Source of the DNA: Chenopodium formosanum
Lineage: Eukaryota; Streptophyta; Magnoliopsida; Caryophyllales; Amaranthaceae
DNA length: 64,000 nt
Direction: 5' to 3'
Assembly (NCBI GenBank): GCA_024500155.1
Contig: CM044875.1
Coordinates: 17,073,203-17,137,202, forward strand
Positions 34,029 to 45,304 of this stretch are shown piece after piece. A program made the translations under genes and the position numbers. The notes under the pieces are model-generated. The model was given only the letters and a program-made list of their open reading frames with translations. It ran no database searches and was not told the DNA's origin. The number at the start of each line of letters is the position of its first letter. Position 1 is the stretch's first letter.

Positions 34029-37000
34029 CGGTATTGACTAAATTTGTTAGGCCTGTTCACTTCACCTTAAAAAAAATAATATTAAGTAAAAATAAGTTCA
34101 GTTCAGTAAAATTAATTTCGGTTCAGTAAAAATAATTTCAATTCAATAAAAATAATTTCAGATCGGTAAAAATAAGTTTAGTTCAGTAAAATTCAGTTAT
34201 TTTAAAGAAGAATTATAATATAAAATCAGTAAAAATAGTTTCAGTTCAGTAAAAATAATTTTAGTTCAATAAAATTAATTTAAATTCAGTAAAAATAATT
34301 TAATTTTAGAAAATATAATTTTGTTTCGGTAAAAATAATTCCAGTTCAACAAAAATAAGGTGAAGTGAACGGGGCCTTAGTTTAAGAATGAAAAAGACAC
34401 TTTTATAAAAGGAGGAAAAAAAAAATTATTATGTACTTGTAAATTTTAATAATAATTTAGTACATATTAAAACAACTTTAACTATCCTATATAATATCCC
34501 CTTGGTGGAGGGAATCTTCACCCATATAAAAATTCTATACAAGAAAATTAAATTTTTCTAATAGTGAAAATTATATTATTCATAGTAAAGCCAACCAATG
34601 TGGGCGTCAAGATTGAAAAAAAATACTATTTTTTTAACAAAAAATGTACAGAATTGCAGTTTAAAAGAGAGAAAGAGTATGACTAGGTCACGTCCATGAC
34701 CTTTAAGGGGTTTAGGTCATTAAATGACATTAAGCTGCTTGTCTTTATAAGAAGAGACTTTGCTTAATATATTTGTAACATATATATTGTTGTTTTGTTG
34801 TCTTTTAAGTAGAGTAGAGAAAATTTATGTCATAAATTTGAGGGCTACTATTGATAGTACGTATTCATAAAATCATAAGTAGCATGAGAATTGGTCATAG
34901 GAGCTGAAATAGAAAGATATTGATTAAAAAAAACCACCACTACAAGGCTGCGGGGCAACCAATTGCTACATTCTTACAATATAAGTGACCCTTGTGATTA
35001 ATGTTTTAACAAATTTGTCGTACTTAAAATTATTTTCAATTTTGAGGATGACACTATATTTGTAAGCTATTCAGCTGCTTATCTTGCCGTTTTATTATTC
35101 ATTCATAAATTCATTGAACTCAAATTTTGAATATTGATTTTACTAGAATGATGAGTAAAAGCAATACACGATTACATACAAAAAACATAATGAATTGTTG
35201 TATTCCAATTTTGAGAACTTATATCATGAAACGTACCATAGTCTTTCGAAGAACATTGACTATTTATTGACTTATAGTTGGCACCTTGGCGGCTTTAACT
35301 GCTTAAGTAGCTAAGTGTATCCATGTACTTGGATGTTGACGTCATACAAACTAAATTTAAGAATATTCCTTACGTAATCACTTGCATATTCTCAAAGTAT
35401 CATGACTATTACGCACATGTTTTTAATTATAAAGTCAATATTCTCGCCTAAACTTGTATGTTCTTGTATACTAACTCTAATAAGGGTATATTCTCTTCAT
35501 CTTAATTTTAGTTCAGTTCAATTCAGTTCAGTTTAACTTCAATCAGTTCAGCTCACTTTAGTTTATAATTTCCTTCTTTCATAAACAATTCGGTTTAGTT
35601 CAACTCAGTTCAGTTCAGCTCCAATCAGTTCAACTCAATTTAGTAAATCAGAACATGCTCTAAGTTCTTGGTTTTTGTTGCCTTGTTGTCCTTTAAAGAA
35701 AAAACTAATTCGAATAGTATTCAATTGGGATTGATTAGTATACGGAATATCAATTTGTGTTAAATCAAGGACTCCGAGAGTAGTCATTACTCCCTCCATT
35801 TTAGAATGGTGTTCCTATTTACGTAAATCAATGCAAGTTTTTATCCATCTTTGACCGCAAATATCTTTAAGCTCACACTAGCAAAAATTATACTCAGTAT
35901 AAGTTAGATATTAATAATTTACTCACCAACACGAATCAAACAGAATCTCACATGACTATATTTGTTAATATAGATTGAGAGAAATTTAAAATATTCTCTC
36001 TTATTTTTTAAAAATCAAAAATTCCAAAGAGGAATATCATTGTGGAATGGAGTATAATTTATTTATTTTGAAGAAAAACTAGTCATTATTTTATTTATTT
36101 TTAATTTTTAAAATACAAACATTAAATATTTAAAAGAAAACATACTCCGTACTTTTTTATATTATTAATCATTCATAATTTCCTTTAATTATCAAAATAC
36201 AGAGTAGTAATTTATAAAAATAAATATTACAGATTTTGTTATTGACTTATTGTTATTGGATTTGTTCATATGTGTTCAAAATGCTAACTTTTTATAATAC
36301 TAGGGTATCCTGCGCGCGCGATGCGCGCGGAGGGCCTAGCTCTTGCGGAGAAGTTGTATTGGCGTGTATTTACACCTTTGGTTAGGGTGGTAGACCTAGT
36401 AATTTTAATACTGACTATTTGATTTATGTGCATATGTGGTGAATTTTGTAGAATTATAAGAAAGCCACCAAAATCTTTTAAGACAATTATTTTTTAAATC
36501 CTCAAAATTAAAGTTTGATAGTGTTATATCAAAATTATTATTATTATATAATATTTGATTGTTTTCCATCCCTTCATATTTTAAGCGGCCATTGTTAGTT
36601 TAGAACTCTTAATTGTTGAGCATGTTTCAATAGTACTTAGTATAATATTTCTATCGTGTTTTTCTTCAAATGAATTTTTTTGTGAGCTTTGGTCATGTGG
36701 AGTAATAATATGTAAACAAGTTCTTTAATGTTCTACGACGACCACCTAATATCTATATCAATACTAAAGCAATAGCCAATTAGTTATATTTTTCATCTTA
36801 AATTCTCTTCATAATTAACACCATTTTTTTCTACCACCGATTTCCCTTGATTTTAGGATATTTAGTTCTTTACACCTCTTGATAACATACGCCTGCTCAA
36901 ATATCACCAAACTATTTAATATATGAATCCCATTCAAATTCTATGATGGATGTTGTTTATATGTAGACTTAAAAAGCTAATAAACCACATAGTGAGGGAT

Positions 37001-40000
37001 AACTCAAGTGGTTAGAGCTCCCCTCCCGGTCCAAGAGATCTTTGGATCGATTCTCATCATTCGCCCTTGTGGCTCTCTAAACACCAAAACAAAGCTAATA
37101 AACCTTAACAATAGTTGCAATTAAAAAACGACAAGTTTTTTTTTTTTTTGGGGGGGGGGGATGATAAGTTAGTAGGATTTTATTCCAAATCAAAGTTCGC
37201 AAGAGTCAAGAGACTTTGCGGAAATAAGAAGAGCAACTATGAAAAAGTAAAAATAAACAGTCACTTGGTAATAAACCGTTTCATTGTACATACAAATTTT
37301 TTCTTTTTAAATAATAATAATAATAATATCATATAAGTGTAAAGCATTAGAATTTTTTTATTTTAAAAAAAATCATTACAAATTATTTGTTAACAAAAAC
37401 AAAATTAATTGATGATATGTTTAATGATAAAAAAAACATTAAATATATTAATGATAGTAAACTATTAATGAGGGTATTAAAGTAAATACACATTTTGTAC
37501 ATAACTTTGTACATAGTTTTGAGGGTATGATTGGTAGTACACTATTTCTAAGAGAATGTTTCTACTTTTTATAAGGTAGGGATTCATATATCGATAAAAA
37601 ATATATTATAGATTGCTGATTAAAGTTGTGACACGGAAATAGGTGGAACATTTGCGTTGTATTCCCTTTTGTGCCGAAATGCAAAGGTGGGTTTGCTGCC
37701 TAGTCAACAAGCAGAAGATCAAGATGTATCAAACTATCAACTTCAGTTGCCAAGCAATCAATTAGGATTGTCTTTGAAGCTCAAAACCTTCTTAGAAAAT
37801 AGCTTAATTTCCAAATACATTCTTTTGCTTGTCACAATGCTCTCAACCTCCTTGGTCATAGGAGATGGTGTCCTCACTCCCTCTATATCAGGTATCCATC
37901 TTATCTTATTATTTCTTCTAAATTACATTATATGAACTACCTATTTGAACAATTAAGATAAGCATTATAATCACATAAAAGGCTAACATAACAAAATGTA
38001 CTATAACCTGTATTTTGTAATGATCTTTCATTCTTACTGTACTACTCCCTCTGTTTCAGAATGATGTTCCTGTTTTGTAAATCGATTCAAATTTTTACCC
38101 ATCTTTGACCGCAAATATCTTTAATCTCACACTGGCAAAAATTATAAAAGTTAGATATTAATTATCTCACACTAGCAAAAATTATAAAAGAAAATTAAAC
38201 AAGTAAATTACCAAAATTATCCTTAACATGATGTTTATAATTAAATATCTGATCCCTTTATAATGTAATGTATAGCAACGGAAGTTCAACTAACATTTTT
38301 CTATGTTTTATGTACATTGACCCCCAGTCTTATCTGCGGTTGGAGGGTTAAGAGAAGCTTCACCTATTTTCACAGAAGGTAACAAAACTTATTATAAAGC
38401 ATAATAATTATAACTTGTAGTATTGCTAATTTCTTCATGGTACAATTGATCTGATTTCAATCACAAGTTAATGTATATGTGATCATCGCGATTATGATAA
38501 CTCTTTGTTCTGTATTTCTTTCATAGGAAAGGTGGTCTGGATATCTGTTGGCATTTTGATTATTCTTTTCTCTGCTCAAAGATTTGGAACGGATAAAGTA
38601 GGATATAGTTTTGCTCCTATAGTTAGTATTTGGTTCATAATGAATGCTGGAATTGGTGTATTCAATTTCATTAAGTATGATCCAACGGTTATTAAAGCTG
38701 TTAATCCATGGTACATCATTCAATATTTCGTAAGGAATGGCAAAGATGCTTGGATTTCTCTCGGCGGTGTAGTCCTTTGTGTCACAGGTTTGTCACACAG
38801 CCCTCATCTAAATTTTATTGTTTTAAGTGTATGTTATTGTTAGGCTCCGTTCACTTCACCTTAATTCTGCCGAACTGAGATTATTTTTAATGAACTGAAA
38901 ATATTTTTATCGAATATTATTTTTTTAAGGTAGAGTGAATAGGGCGTTAGTTTGGAAAACAAATCTTAGCCTAATATAGAAGTTTATGTATCTATTTGTA
39001 GGGACTGAAGCATTATTTGCTGATGTTGGACATTTTTCTGTTCGGTCGATCCAAATAAGTACGTCATCTATTGCATACCCTGCTCTTATGTTAACATACT
39101 CAGGACAAGCATCTTTCCTTGGATTGCATCAAGATAAAGTTGATAATGCATTTTTTAACGCTATACCAGGTAATAACCAATTGCTCTGCTATTGTATTAT
39201 GTACCTCAAATACTCTGTAACTAAAATGTGTAAGAAATTTGATTGCTTGATTTGTTTCCTTTTTAGGTCCACTCTATTGGCCAATGTTCGCTATAGCTGT
39301 TCTAGCAGCGATCATAGCTAGCCAGGCCATGATCTCCGGGACATTTTCTATCATTCAACAGTCCCTTGCGTTAGGATGTTTCCCTCGTGTTAAAATTGTT
39401 CATACGTCAGGCAAATTCGAAGGTCAAGTATATATCCCAGAAATTAACTATATCCTCATGTTGGCTAGTGTACTTGTAACGATTGCTTTCAGAACAACCG
39501 AAAAGATTGGTCATGCTTATGGTATGTTACCTTTATTCATGCTCTAAACACGTCTTCTAGTTACCTAGATTGGGCGCAATTTTTGTTTTAACTAATGAAT
39601 GATTCACATTTATACTTCAGGCATTGCAGTGGTGTTTGCTGAGACAATCACTTCGTCTTTCATAGTTCTTGTAATGCTTGTGATTTGGAAGAAGCACATA
39701 ATACTAGTGATAATGTATGTGTGTTGCATAATGTCAGTTGAGCTCGTTTACTTGAGTGCAGTACTATACAAATTCCCACACGGTGGATACTTTCCAATAG
39801 CATTTGCGAGCATCCTACTAACTATAATGTTCATTTGGAACTATGTATATCGGAAGAGGTACTACTATGAGATGGAAAACAAGGTCTCGCCCAATACTCT
39901 AAGGGAGATTGTCGGTCAAAATAACTTCTGTCGTATTCCAGGGATAGCAATCTTTTATTCGGAACTTGTCCATGGAATACCTCCTATTTTCAAACATTAT

Positions 40001-40576
40001 GTGGAGAACATCCCTGCTTTGCATTCAGTGTTGATTTTTGTTTCCGTCAAGTCATTGCCTGTTAGTAAAATCCCTCTAGAGGAACGATTTCTCTTTCGTA
40101 GAGTTCATCCTAGGGAGCTCAATGTGTTCCGTTGTGTGGTAAGGTATGGTTATGCTGAAACTCGCAATGAGGATGCACCTTTTGAGACGATGTTAATAGA
40201 GAGGCTAAAAGAGTTTACAAGGGACGACTTTTGGGTTCATGGAAACGATTATCAAACTCAAATCAAGTATCATCAAAGCGACGAAGAGGATTCTATTTGT
40301 CATGGGGATGATGATGAGAATGAAGAATACATGTTAAAGGCTAAGGAAGACGCCTTAGAAAATGAAATTGACATGATTGATCAAGCACGGTGTTCTGGGG
40401 TTGTACACATGATGGGTGAAAGCGAAGTGATTGCAAGTAAAACTTCTAGTTTTGGAAAGAAGATTGTCATTGATATGGCATTCAATTTCTTAAAGAGGAA
40501 TTTGAGACAAAGTGATAAGATGTTCGACATTCCTCGTAAGCAATTGCTTAAAGTTGGCATGACATATGAGCTCTAA
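32412..40576 (+). CDS. HAK5-like: KUP/HAK/KT potassium transporter, HAK5-like (cluster I)
   Basis: Eight exons: 32412-32564, 33694-33919, 37643-37891, 38328-38378, 38527-38787, 39002-39169, 39267-39521 and 39621-40576. All introns are GT-AG, and the phases agree, giving 772 codons, the usual family length. It would be a plasma-membrane (or endomembrane) K+/H+ symporter. Seen motifs: GVIYGDIGTSPLYVY in exon 2 (the family signature), VIGDGVLTPSIS, SAQRFGTDKVG, GTEALFADVGHFSVR, PALMLTYSGQASFL, GPLYWPMF, SQAMISGTFSI and QSLALGCFPRVK, then a soluble C-terminal domain of about 250 residues. Roughly 12 hydrophobic segments are expected. The DVSNYQLQLPSN stretch in exon 3 fits cluster I (HAK5 type), which in Arabidopsis gives high-affinity uptake induced by K+ starvation. 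Two in-frame ATGs (32412, 32421) are possible starts. No break was seen. Confidence 0.93.
33960..34025. repeat. (TA)n microsatellite in HAK intron 2
   Basis: About 30 TA units, starting shortly after the donor of intron 2. Confidence 0.95.
34050..34376. mobile_element. Tourist-like MITE in HAK intron 2
   Basis: 327 bp flanked by TTA (34047-34049 and 34377-34379). Ends: 'ggcctgttcacttcacctta' and complement 'ggccccgttcacttcacctt'. The interior is built of 'agttcagtaaaaataattt' units. Confidence 0.8.
35484..35660. mobile_element. Tourist-like MITE, second family, HAK intron 2
   Basis: 177 bp flanked by TAA (35481-35483 and 35661-35663). It has the same length and pattern as 22015-22191, with 'cagttcagctccaatcagtt' inside. 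Confidence 0.7.
35790..36052. mobile_element. Stowaway-like MITE in HAK intron 2
   Basis: 263 bp flanked by TA. Left end 'ctccctccattttagaatgg', right end complement 'ctccattccacaatgatatt'. A partial relative is at 38044-38250 in intron 3. Confidence 0.7.
36300..36332 (-). mobile_element. Helitron 3' terminus
   Basis: Read on the minus strand, a GC-rich hairpin (CGCGCG-cat-CGCGCG) is followed after about 9 bases by CTAG and then T. Hairpin, CTRR end and A/T insertion site are the Helitron 3' end hallmarks. The 5' end (to the right) was not located. Confidence 0.5.
36973..37104 (+). mobile_element. tRNA-derived SINE with 14-bp target duplication
   Basis: The body 36987-37090 (104 bp) is flanked by 'aaagctaataaacc' at 36973-36986 and 37091-37104. 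Inside is an A box (taactcaagtgg, 37000-37011) and a B box (ggatcgattct, 37044-37054) with tRNA-like spacing of about 33 bases. It ends in an A-rich 'accaaaac'. It is too short and too diverged to fold as a tRNA gene. SINEs are moved by LINE enzymes. Confidence 0.8.
38044..38250. mobile_element. Partial Stowaway-like MITE in HAK intron 3
   Basis: 'ctccctctgtttcagaatga' and 'acccatctttgaccgcaaat' match the element at 35790. The right end is not clear. Confidence 0.5.
38843..38946. mobile_element. Short Tourist-like MITE in HAK intron 5
   Basis: 104 bp flanked by TTA (38840-38842 and 38947-38949). Ends 'ggctccgttcacttcacctt' and complement 'cgccctattcactctacctt'. Same family as 34050, with a large internal deletion. 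Confidence 0.75.
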
Positions 40577-40739
40577 ACTGAAAAGTTTACCGTTCAAGTA
40601 TGTAACTAGATCAAAATTGTAAGTATTGTGTTGCATAATTATCAATGCACTACCTCTGTTTTTTGTTTTATTTGTTAGATATAAAATATTCCTTTGTTAC
40701 ACATAACAAAAAACGAATGTAGTAATACATTCTATTCAT

Positions 40740-41760
40740 CTAACGTGACCCACTAGATGCGCTTGCGAAAGATTTAGAATTTCAAAAATATACTGAATAT
40801 ATTGAATTTTACCATAAAGTCACGTGCAAGACCAGAGGTCGCGTTGAATCCGCTGCCATGATCAGCGCAACCAAATAACTTACGCGCAGTAGCCGCGCGC
40901 AACCTTCAGAGTTGCGCGCGCCACTTGCTACAGCAAGAACCTCCGAAACCCTAATCTCACCCATTCCCTATAAATAGAGGTTCAATACGAGCTTTAAAGA
41001 CAGAAAAATAGCCTAAAGGTTAGCAGTAATATTTTATGAACTTATGCAATAATCAACCCTCTTGTCCCAAACACTCACCCTTTAATTATTTTGTTCTTAA
41101 TTACGGTGGAGGTTCCCCAACAAGAAGGAGTCCATAAGTGTTCTAAACGAAAATCTAGTAAGGAAAAGTGGTAATTCCCGAGCACTTAGATAAATCACTT
41201 TACTTTTCTTGTCTTAAATCACTTAATGTTGTTTGATCACAATAAAATAAACATTTAATTAATTATTTTGACATAGTATTCTATCATTAAACAAGACTGG
41301 AATTGGACAAATTAATTGATTCTTTTATCACTTAAGCCAAGGCGAATCTTATTTACTTTTGTTCTTTCATGAATTTGGACTAAATAAGAATAACGACATT
41401 CATTGTAATGTAATCTTTATGTGATTAACGTGTGTAAATAAAATCAACTAACTTAGTTTTAGGTACCACGTTGCATATATTGTTTTGTGATGAAATTGTG
41501 AAAAAAGGATCGAAGAGGTAATAGCGGCCACACTTGGGCTAGGATAGTGATTCCCTCCTAAAGGAAACTTTATTTTACTACCCTCGCTCCCAAACTCATT
41601 TCTGGTACAAGTAGACCAATTTGGACATGGGTAAACTTATTATTCGTGCTAAATATCCCTTGAACTCTACTACTTGGGAAAAAGGCAGGAACAAGGTTTA
41701 TGAGTTTTCCTAAAACTCATTGGTGACTCTATATTAGTTTTCGACAAAAAAGCATGATGA
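40740..41760 (+). repeat. LTR-like sequence with promoter, probably a solo or broken Tat-type LTR
   Basis: A GC-rich upstream part (40820-40920) precedes 'ccctataaatagaggttc' (TATA near 40971). Some 750 bp later, 'taaaactca' is followed by 'ttggtgactctatattag', which looks like an LTR end plus a changed PBS. No partner LTR, TSD or coding part was seen, and the left end is unknown. Confidence 0.3.
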
Positions 41761-43308
41761 TAGAATCAATTCTAATTCATAGTCTCCTAAATAGCCAGGA
41801 ATTCAAATCCTACACTCCTTCAAAAGTTTAAATTCCTAGGCTATTTAAAGGGCCATGGGCTAAGAGGAAGTGGGCTCCCCGACGACGGGCTACCCTCCTC
41901 ACATATACTGTATTTACTTTGCATATTTCAGAAGGAATTTTGTAGAACAGAACTTGAACTGAATATTCAAGATAATATACCTGCAACAAGTTTCCTTAGA
42001 GATTTCTTCGTAGGCGCAGCAAGTTTTTTTTTATAGATTTTTTTGTAGCTGCAAGCCTACGACAGGAGGTTTCTTTGGAGATTTCAAGTTTCCACATGAG
42101 GTTTTCTTTGGAGATTTCTTCATAATTGCAATCGGAGGTATCTTCGTAGTTTTCTTCCAGCTGCAACCTTTGGAGATTTCTTTGTAACTGCAACCGTTTT
42201 CTTTGAAATTTTCTTCATTTAAATCTGCATGCAATTCAAATTAAAATGAAAATTAGTCATATCAAATTATTATATACATATTTCATTAACTTTATAAAGT
42301 ATTAGGTATTTACTTTTAAAGCTGAAACATTTACTTTAACACAACTGATAGAGTATAAAACATATTCCTGGGCCTTGAGTTTCATATTATCTAACAACAA
42401 CATTATAAAGATCAATTTTAATATTTCATTATTATTATAAAATTATTACATAATATTTCATTAACTTTAAAGTATTATGTATTTACTATTAAAACTAAAA
42501 CATTTACTTTAAATAGAACATTATGAAGCTCAATTTTTCAGAAGATCTATTTGTTTTGCACCAAATTTATACCTAGGTACATAAATACATAATTATACTT
42601 GCATGCAAATCAAAAACTTATACAAAAGTAAACATACAAATACATACTTAAACTATATTTCTATCAAATTTCTAACCTAATTTCAAGTAAACCAAAGGAA
42701 ATTACAACAAATTCATCCAAAAATCACTAAAAAAAACTGCTAAATACACAAACAAATACATGATTATAATTGCATGTTGATCAAAAACTTACACTAACAC
42801 ACTCAAACACAAAAAATACATCCATAAATTTATTGAAACACACAAACTTTCAATTTTAAACATAAATTTTGTTTAAACTTGTAGCCAAATTTAAATTAAA
42901 TAAAACGAATTGAAATTAGCACAAATTCATCCAGAAATCACTTTGAAACATGATATATTTCCGAAAAGTAAATAAAAAATACAAATCAAAAGTAAATCAA
43001 ATGAAATTACAACAAAAAACTTCCATAGAACTTCTTCTACTTCAATTTCTAAAAAATACAAACAAATTTAAAAAAAAAAAAACCTGATTATTTAGGAATT
43101 TGAACTTCGAAACACTTCGATTTAACTTCTTCTACTTCAATTTCAGCAAATTTTTACTTAAAAACACAAAAATAAGTAAGAAATTGCTACAAAAATAAAC
43201 GAAATTGTATTAGCTTCAAAGTATCGAAGTATACCTAAATTTCGCCACTTTCCTCCAAATTTTTTTCAACAATGAAGAAACGTAGATAATGTCAGATGAA
43301 TTGTGCTA
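41761..43308. other. AT-rich DNA with a degenerate repeat
   Basis: At 41990-42210 phrases such as 'tttggagatttcttc' and 'gctgcaac' repeat irregularly. The remainder is A-rich intergenic sequence with no gene visible. Confidence 0.45.
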
Positions 43309-43697
43309 GGGCGTGTTCAGCGCTAGCTTTTGAGTAGCTTTTAGGTAGCTTTTAGTGGTTTGACCAAGTCAAATCACTACTTGACAAAAAATGTGAGTGT
43401 TTGGCAAAGTAGTGGTTAGGGTAGCTTTTAGTGGTGGAGGTAGCTTTTATGAAAAGTTAGAAAGATCAGCTTTTGAAATTGGAGGTAGCTGTTGAAAATT
43501 TAACCTATAGTTTTAAAAATAAAATGTTGATTTTTATATGTAACAGCTAGTCAACCGCTACTTTACCGAACACTCATATCTAATTTATTTATCTTCACTG
43601 CTAACAGTTTGTTGACAGCTAACAGCTACATACACAAGTCACAGCTAACTCCACAGCTACAGCTACCTTTACAGCTATATTTTGCCGAACATGCCCC
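43309..43697. mobile_element. MITE with TA target duplication
   Basis: 389 bp. Left end 'gggcgtgttcagcgctagct', complement of right end 'ggggcatgttcggcaaaata'. TA on both sides. Interior repeats 'tagcttttagtggt' and 'cacagctacagctacc', partly complementary. Superfamily uncertain. Confidence 0.6.
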
Positions 43698-44836
43698 TAA
43701 AATAGTGAAATTGAGCAGTTATCAATGGCGATTTTGCGGTTTTTGGAATTGTTTCAACGTTTTTAAGGAGAGGGAAAATGGCGGAGGAGAGAGAATTCAC
43801 ATTTTAATTTTTTGTTTGCATTTAATCTGTCTAAATTGATCGTAGCCATCGGTCTATCGCGCCATAGCTTAAATCCCATGGTTGTGATTGTTTTTAGTTC
43901 CTATTATAGAGCTAGTTCTCATTATATATACAAGCTAAGCGACACACAAAAATTCGTGTGTGTAAATATAAGAGGCTCGATTCTCTATTTTTTTTTATTT
44001 CTTTTCAGATGGTAGTTTTTTTAAGGTGGTAGTTTTTTGTTTAGATGGTAGTTTTTTTGTTTTTTTCTAAGAATTGTAGTGTTTTTTTTTTTTTTAAAAA
44101 AGGCAAAATTGAGAGGGGTATTTTGGAAAAGTGAAATTTATCACCCAAAACCCCCTCTCACTTTTATATATATATATATATGGGCCCTTAAATAATGTTA
44201 ATCGGACAATATACATGCTTCTTTTGTCATTAATGATATTTCCTTAATTTTTCAACTTTGTAAAGTGGTTTCCAGTTTCATTTGTGAAAAGTGAATGAAA
44301 AATTAGTAAAAGTACAAGAAATCAATCAATAATAAATTAGAGGGGAAAATGAAGAAAGGTCAAAGAATGGAGATAAATAATAGTCAAAGAAGAGTGGATG
44401 AGAAGATGAAAAAAATTTAGAAGAGATTAAAAAAATATCAACTAAGGTTGTGTTCTATTCACCTTATTTTTGCAGAATTGAAATTATTTTTATTGAATTT
44501 AAGTTATTTTTGCTAAACTTAAAGTATTTTTACCTAACCAAAATTAATTTTGCTGAACTGAAATTATCGATCATGGACAATATTACTTGACCCATAATTA
44601 ACCCATTTTAACTTTTCACATGCATTAAGAGAATGAGTTAAAACTAATTTACGTACATTGCACTGTTATTGTACAAATGTTATACATACACTTGTTGCAC
44701 ACTTGTCCGTAGTACCAATATTACAAGTACTAGTTCTAAAAATGAAAGAGAGGGAGTACAAGTATCAATATAAGCGCATATAATCAATTAAAGCTGATGA
44801 AACTTATTTGATCCCTCTAGTAGAAGATAAAGCTGC
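43698..44836. other. Intergenic DNA, MITE scrap
   Basis: No gene. Poly-T stretches (43987-44098), a short (TA)n at 44165-44180, and at 44443-44570 a remnant of the 34050-type MITE ('gttctattcaccttattttt'). Confidence 0.5.
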
Positions 44837-45266
44837 TGTTTGGACCCCCTGTGGGCCCACGGTCATTTAATACAGAAATTACCAAATTACCCTTAGTCGA
44901 ACCCTAAACAGGAAAATTCAATCATTATGCACAGCACGCATCCCGAGAAACCCTAATACAGCCCAACAGGGCCTGACACGGCCCAGAACGGCCAGAAACC
45001 CTAATCCTAACCCTAATCAAATTAGCCAATCCTCTCTTATAAATACTAATCTTGACAGATTAACCGGGTAATTAATTTCTTCCACATATACTCTCTCTCT
45101 GAGAATTCTCTCTCTCTCTAAACACAGTTTTACTGACTTGACCGTCGGAGGGGCTTTCTCGGGAACACCCCCCGAGGCAGTTGACTTCCATTGTTTTGCA
45201 GGACTCGGTTGGACCAGACGAACGAGCTCCCCTACAACTCAGATCCGAAATTCTTTTGCAGAAACA
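44837..45266 (+). repeat. 5' LTR of the Retand-like element
   Basis: TGTTTGGACC ... GCAGAAACA, 430 bp. It contains 'gccaat' (45026), TATAAATA (45038-45045), a CT-rich tract near 45090-45120 and a telomere-like 'cctaaccctaatc'. Confidence 0.95.
45038..45045 (+). promoter_or_regulatory. LTR TATA box
   Basis: TATAAATA, with a CCAAT-type box 8 bp before it. The likely start of the genomic RNA would be about 30 bp downstream. The 3' LTR has the same at 56150. Confidence 0.6.
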
Positions 45267-45268
45267 AT

Positions 45269-45286
45269 TGGCGCCGTCTGTGGGGA
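45269..45286 (+). other. Primer binding site
   Basis: TGGCGCCGTCTGTGGGGA begins 2 bp after the LTR end. It is the usual position and a common PBS form in Tat-lineage elements. The primer tRNA was not determined. Confidence 0.8.
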
Positions 45287-45304
45287 CTCGTCAAACAAAA
45301 AGTC

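Noticed and set aside
36991..37084. tRNA gene
   Set aside because: A and B boxes are present, but the acceptor and anticodon stems do not form, and the flanking 14-bp duplication shows a SINE.
42000..42234. 65-67-codon minus ORFs rich in Lys/Glu/Ser
   Set aside because: Produced by a degenerate short repeat.
45001..45025. Interstitial telomere repeat (ccctaa-like)
   Set aside because: Only three imperfect units within a normal LTR.
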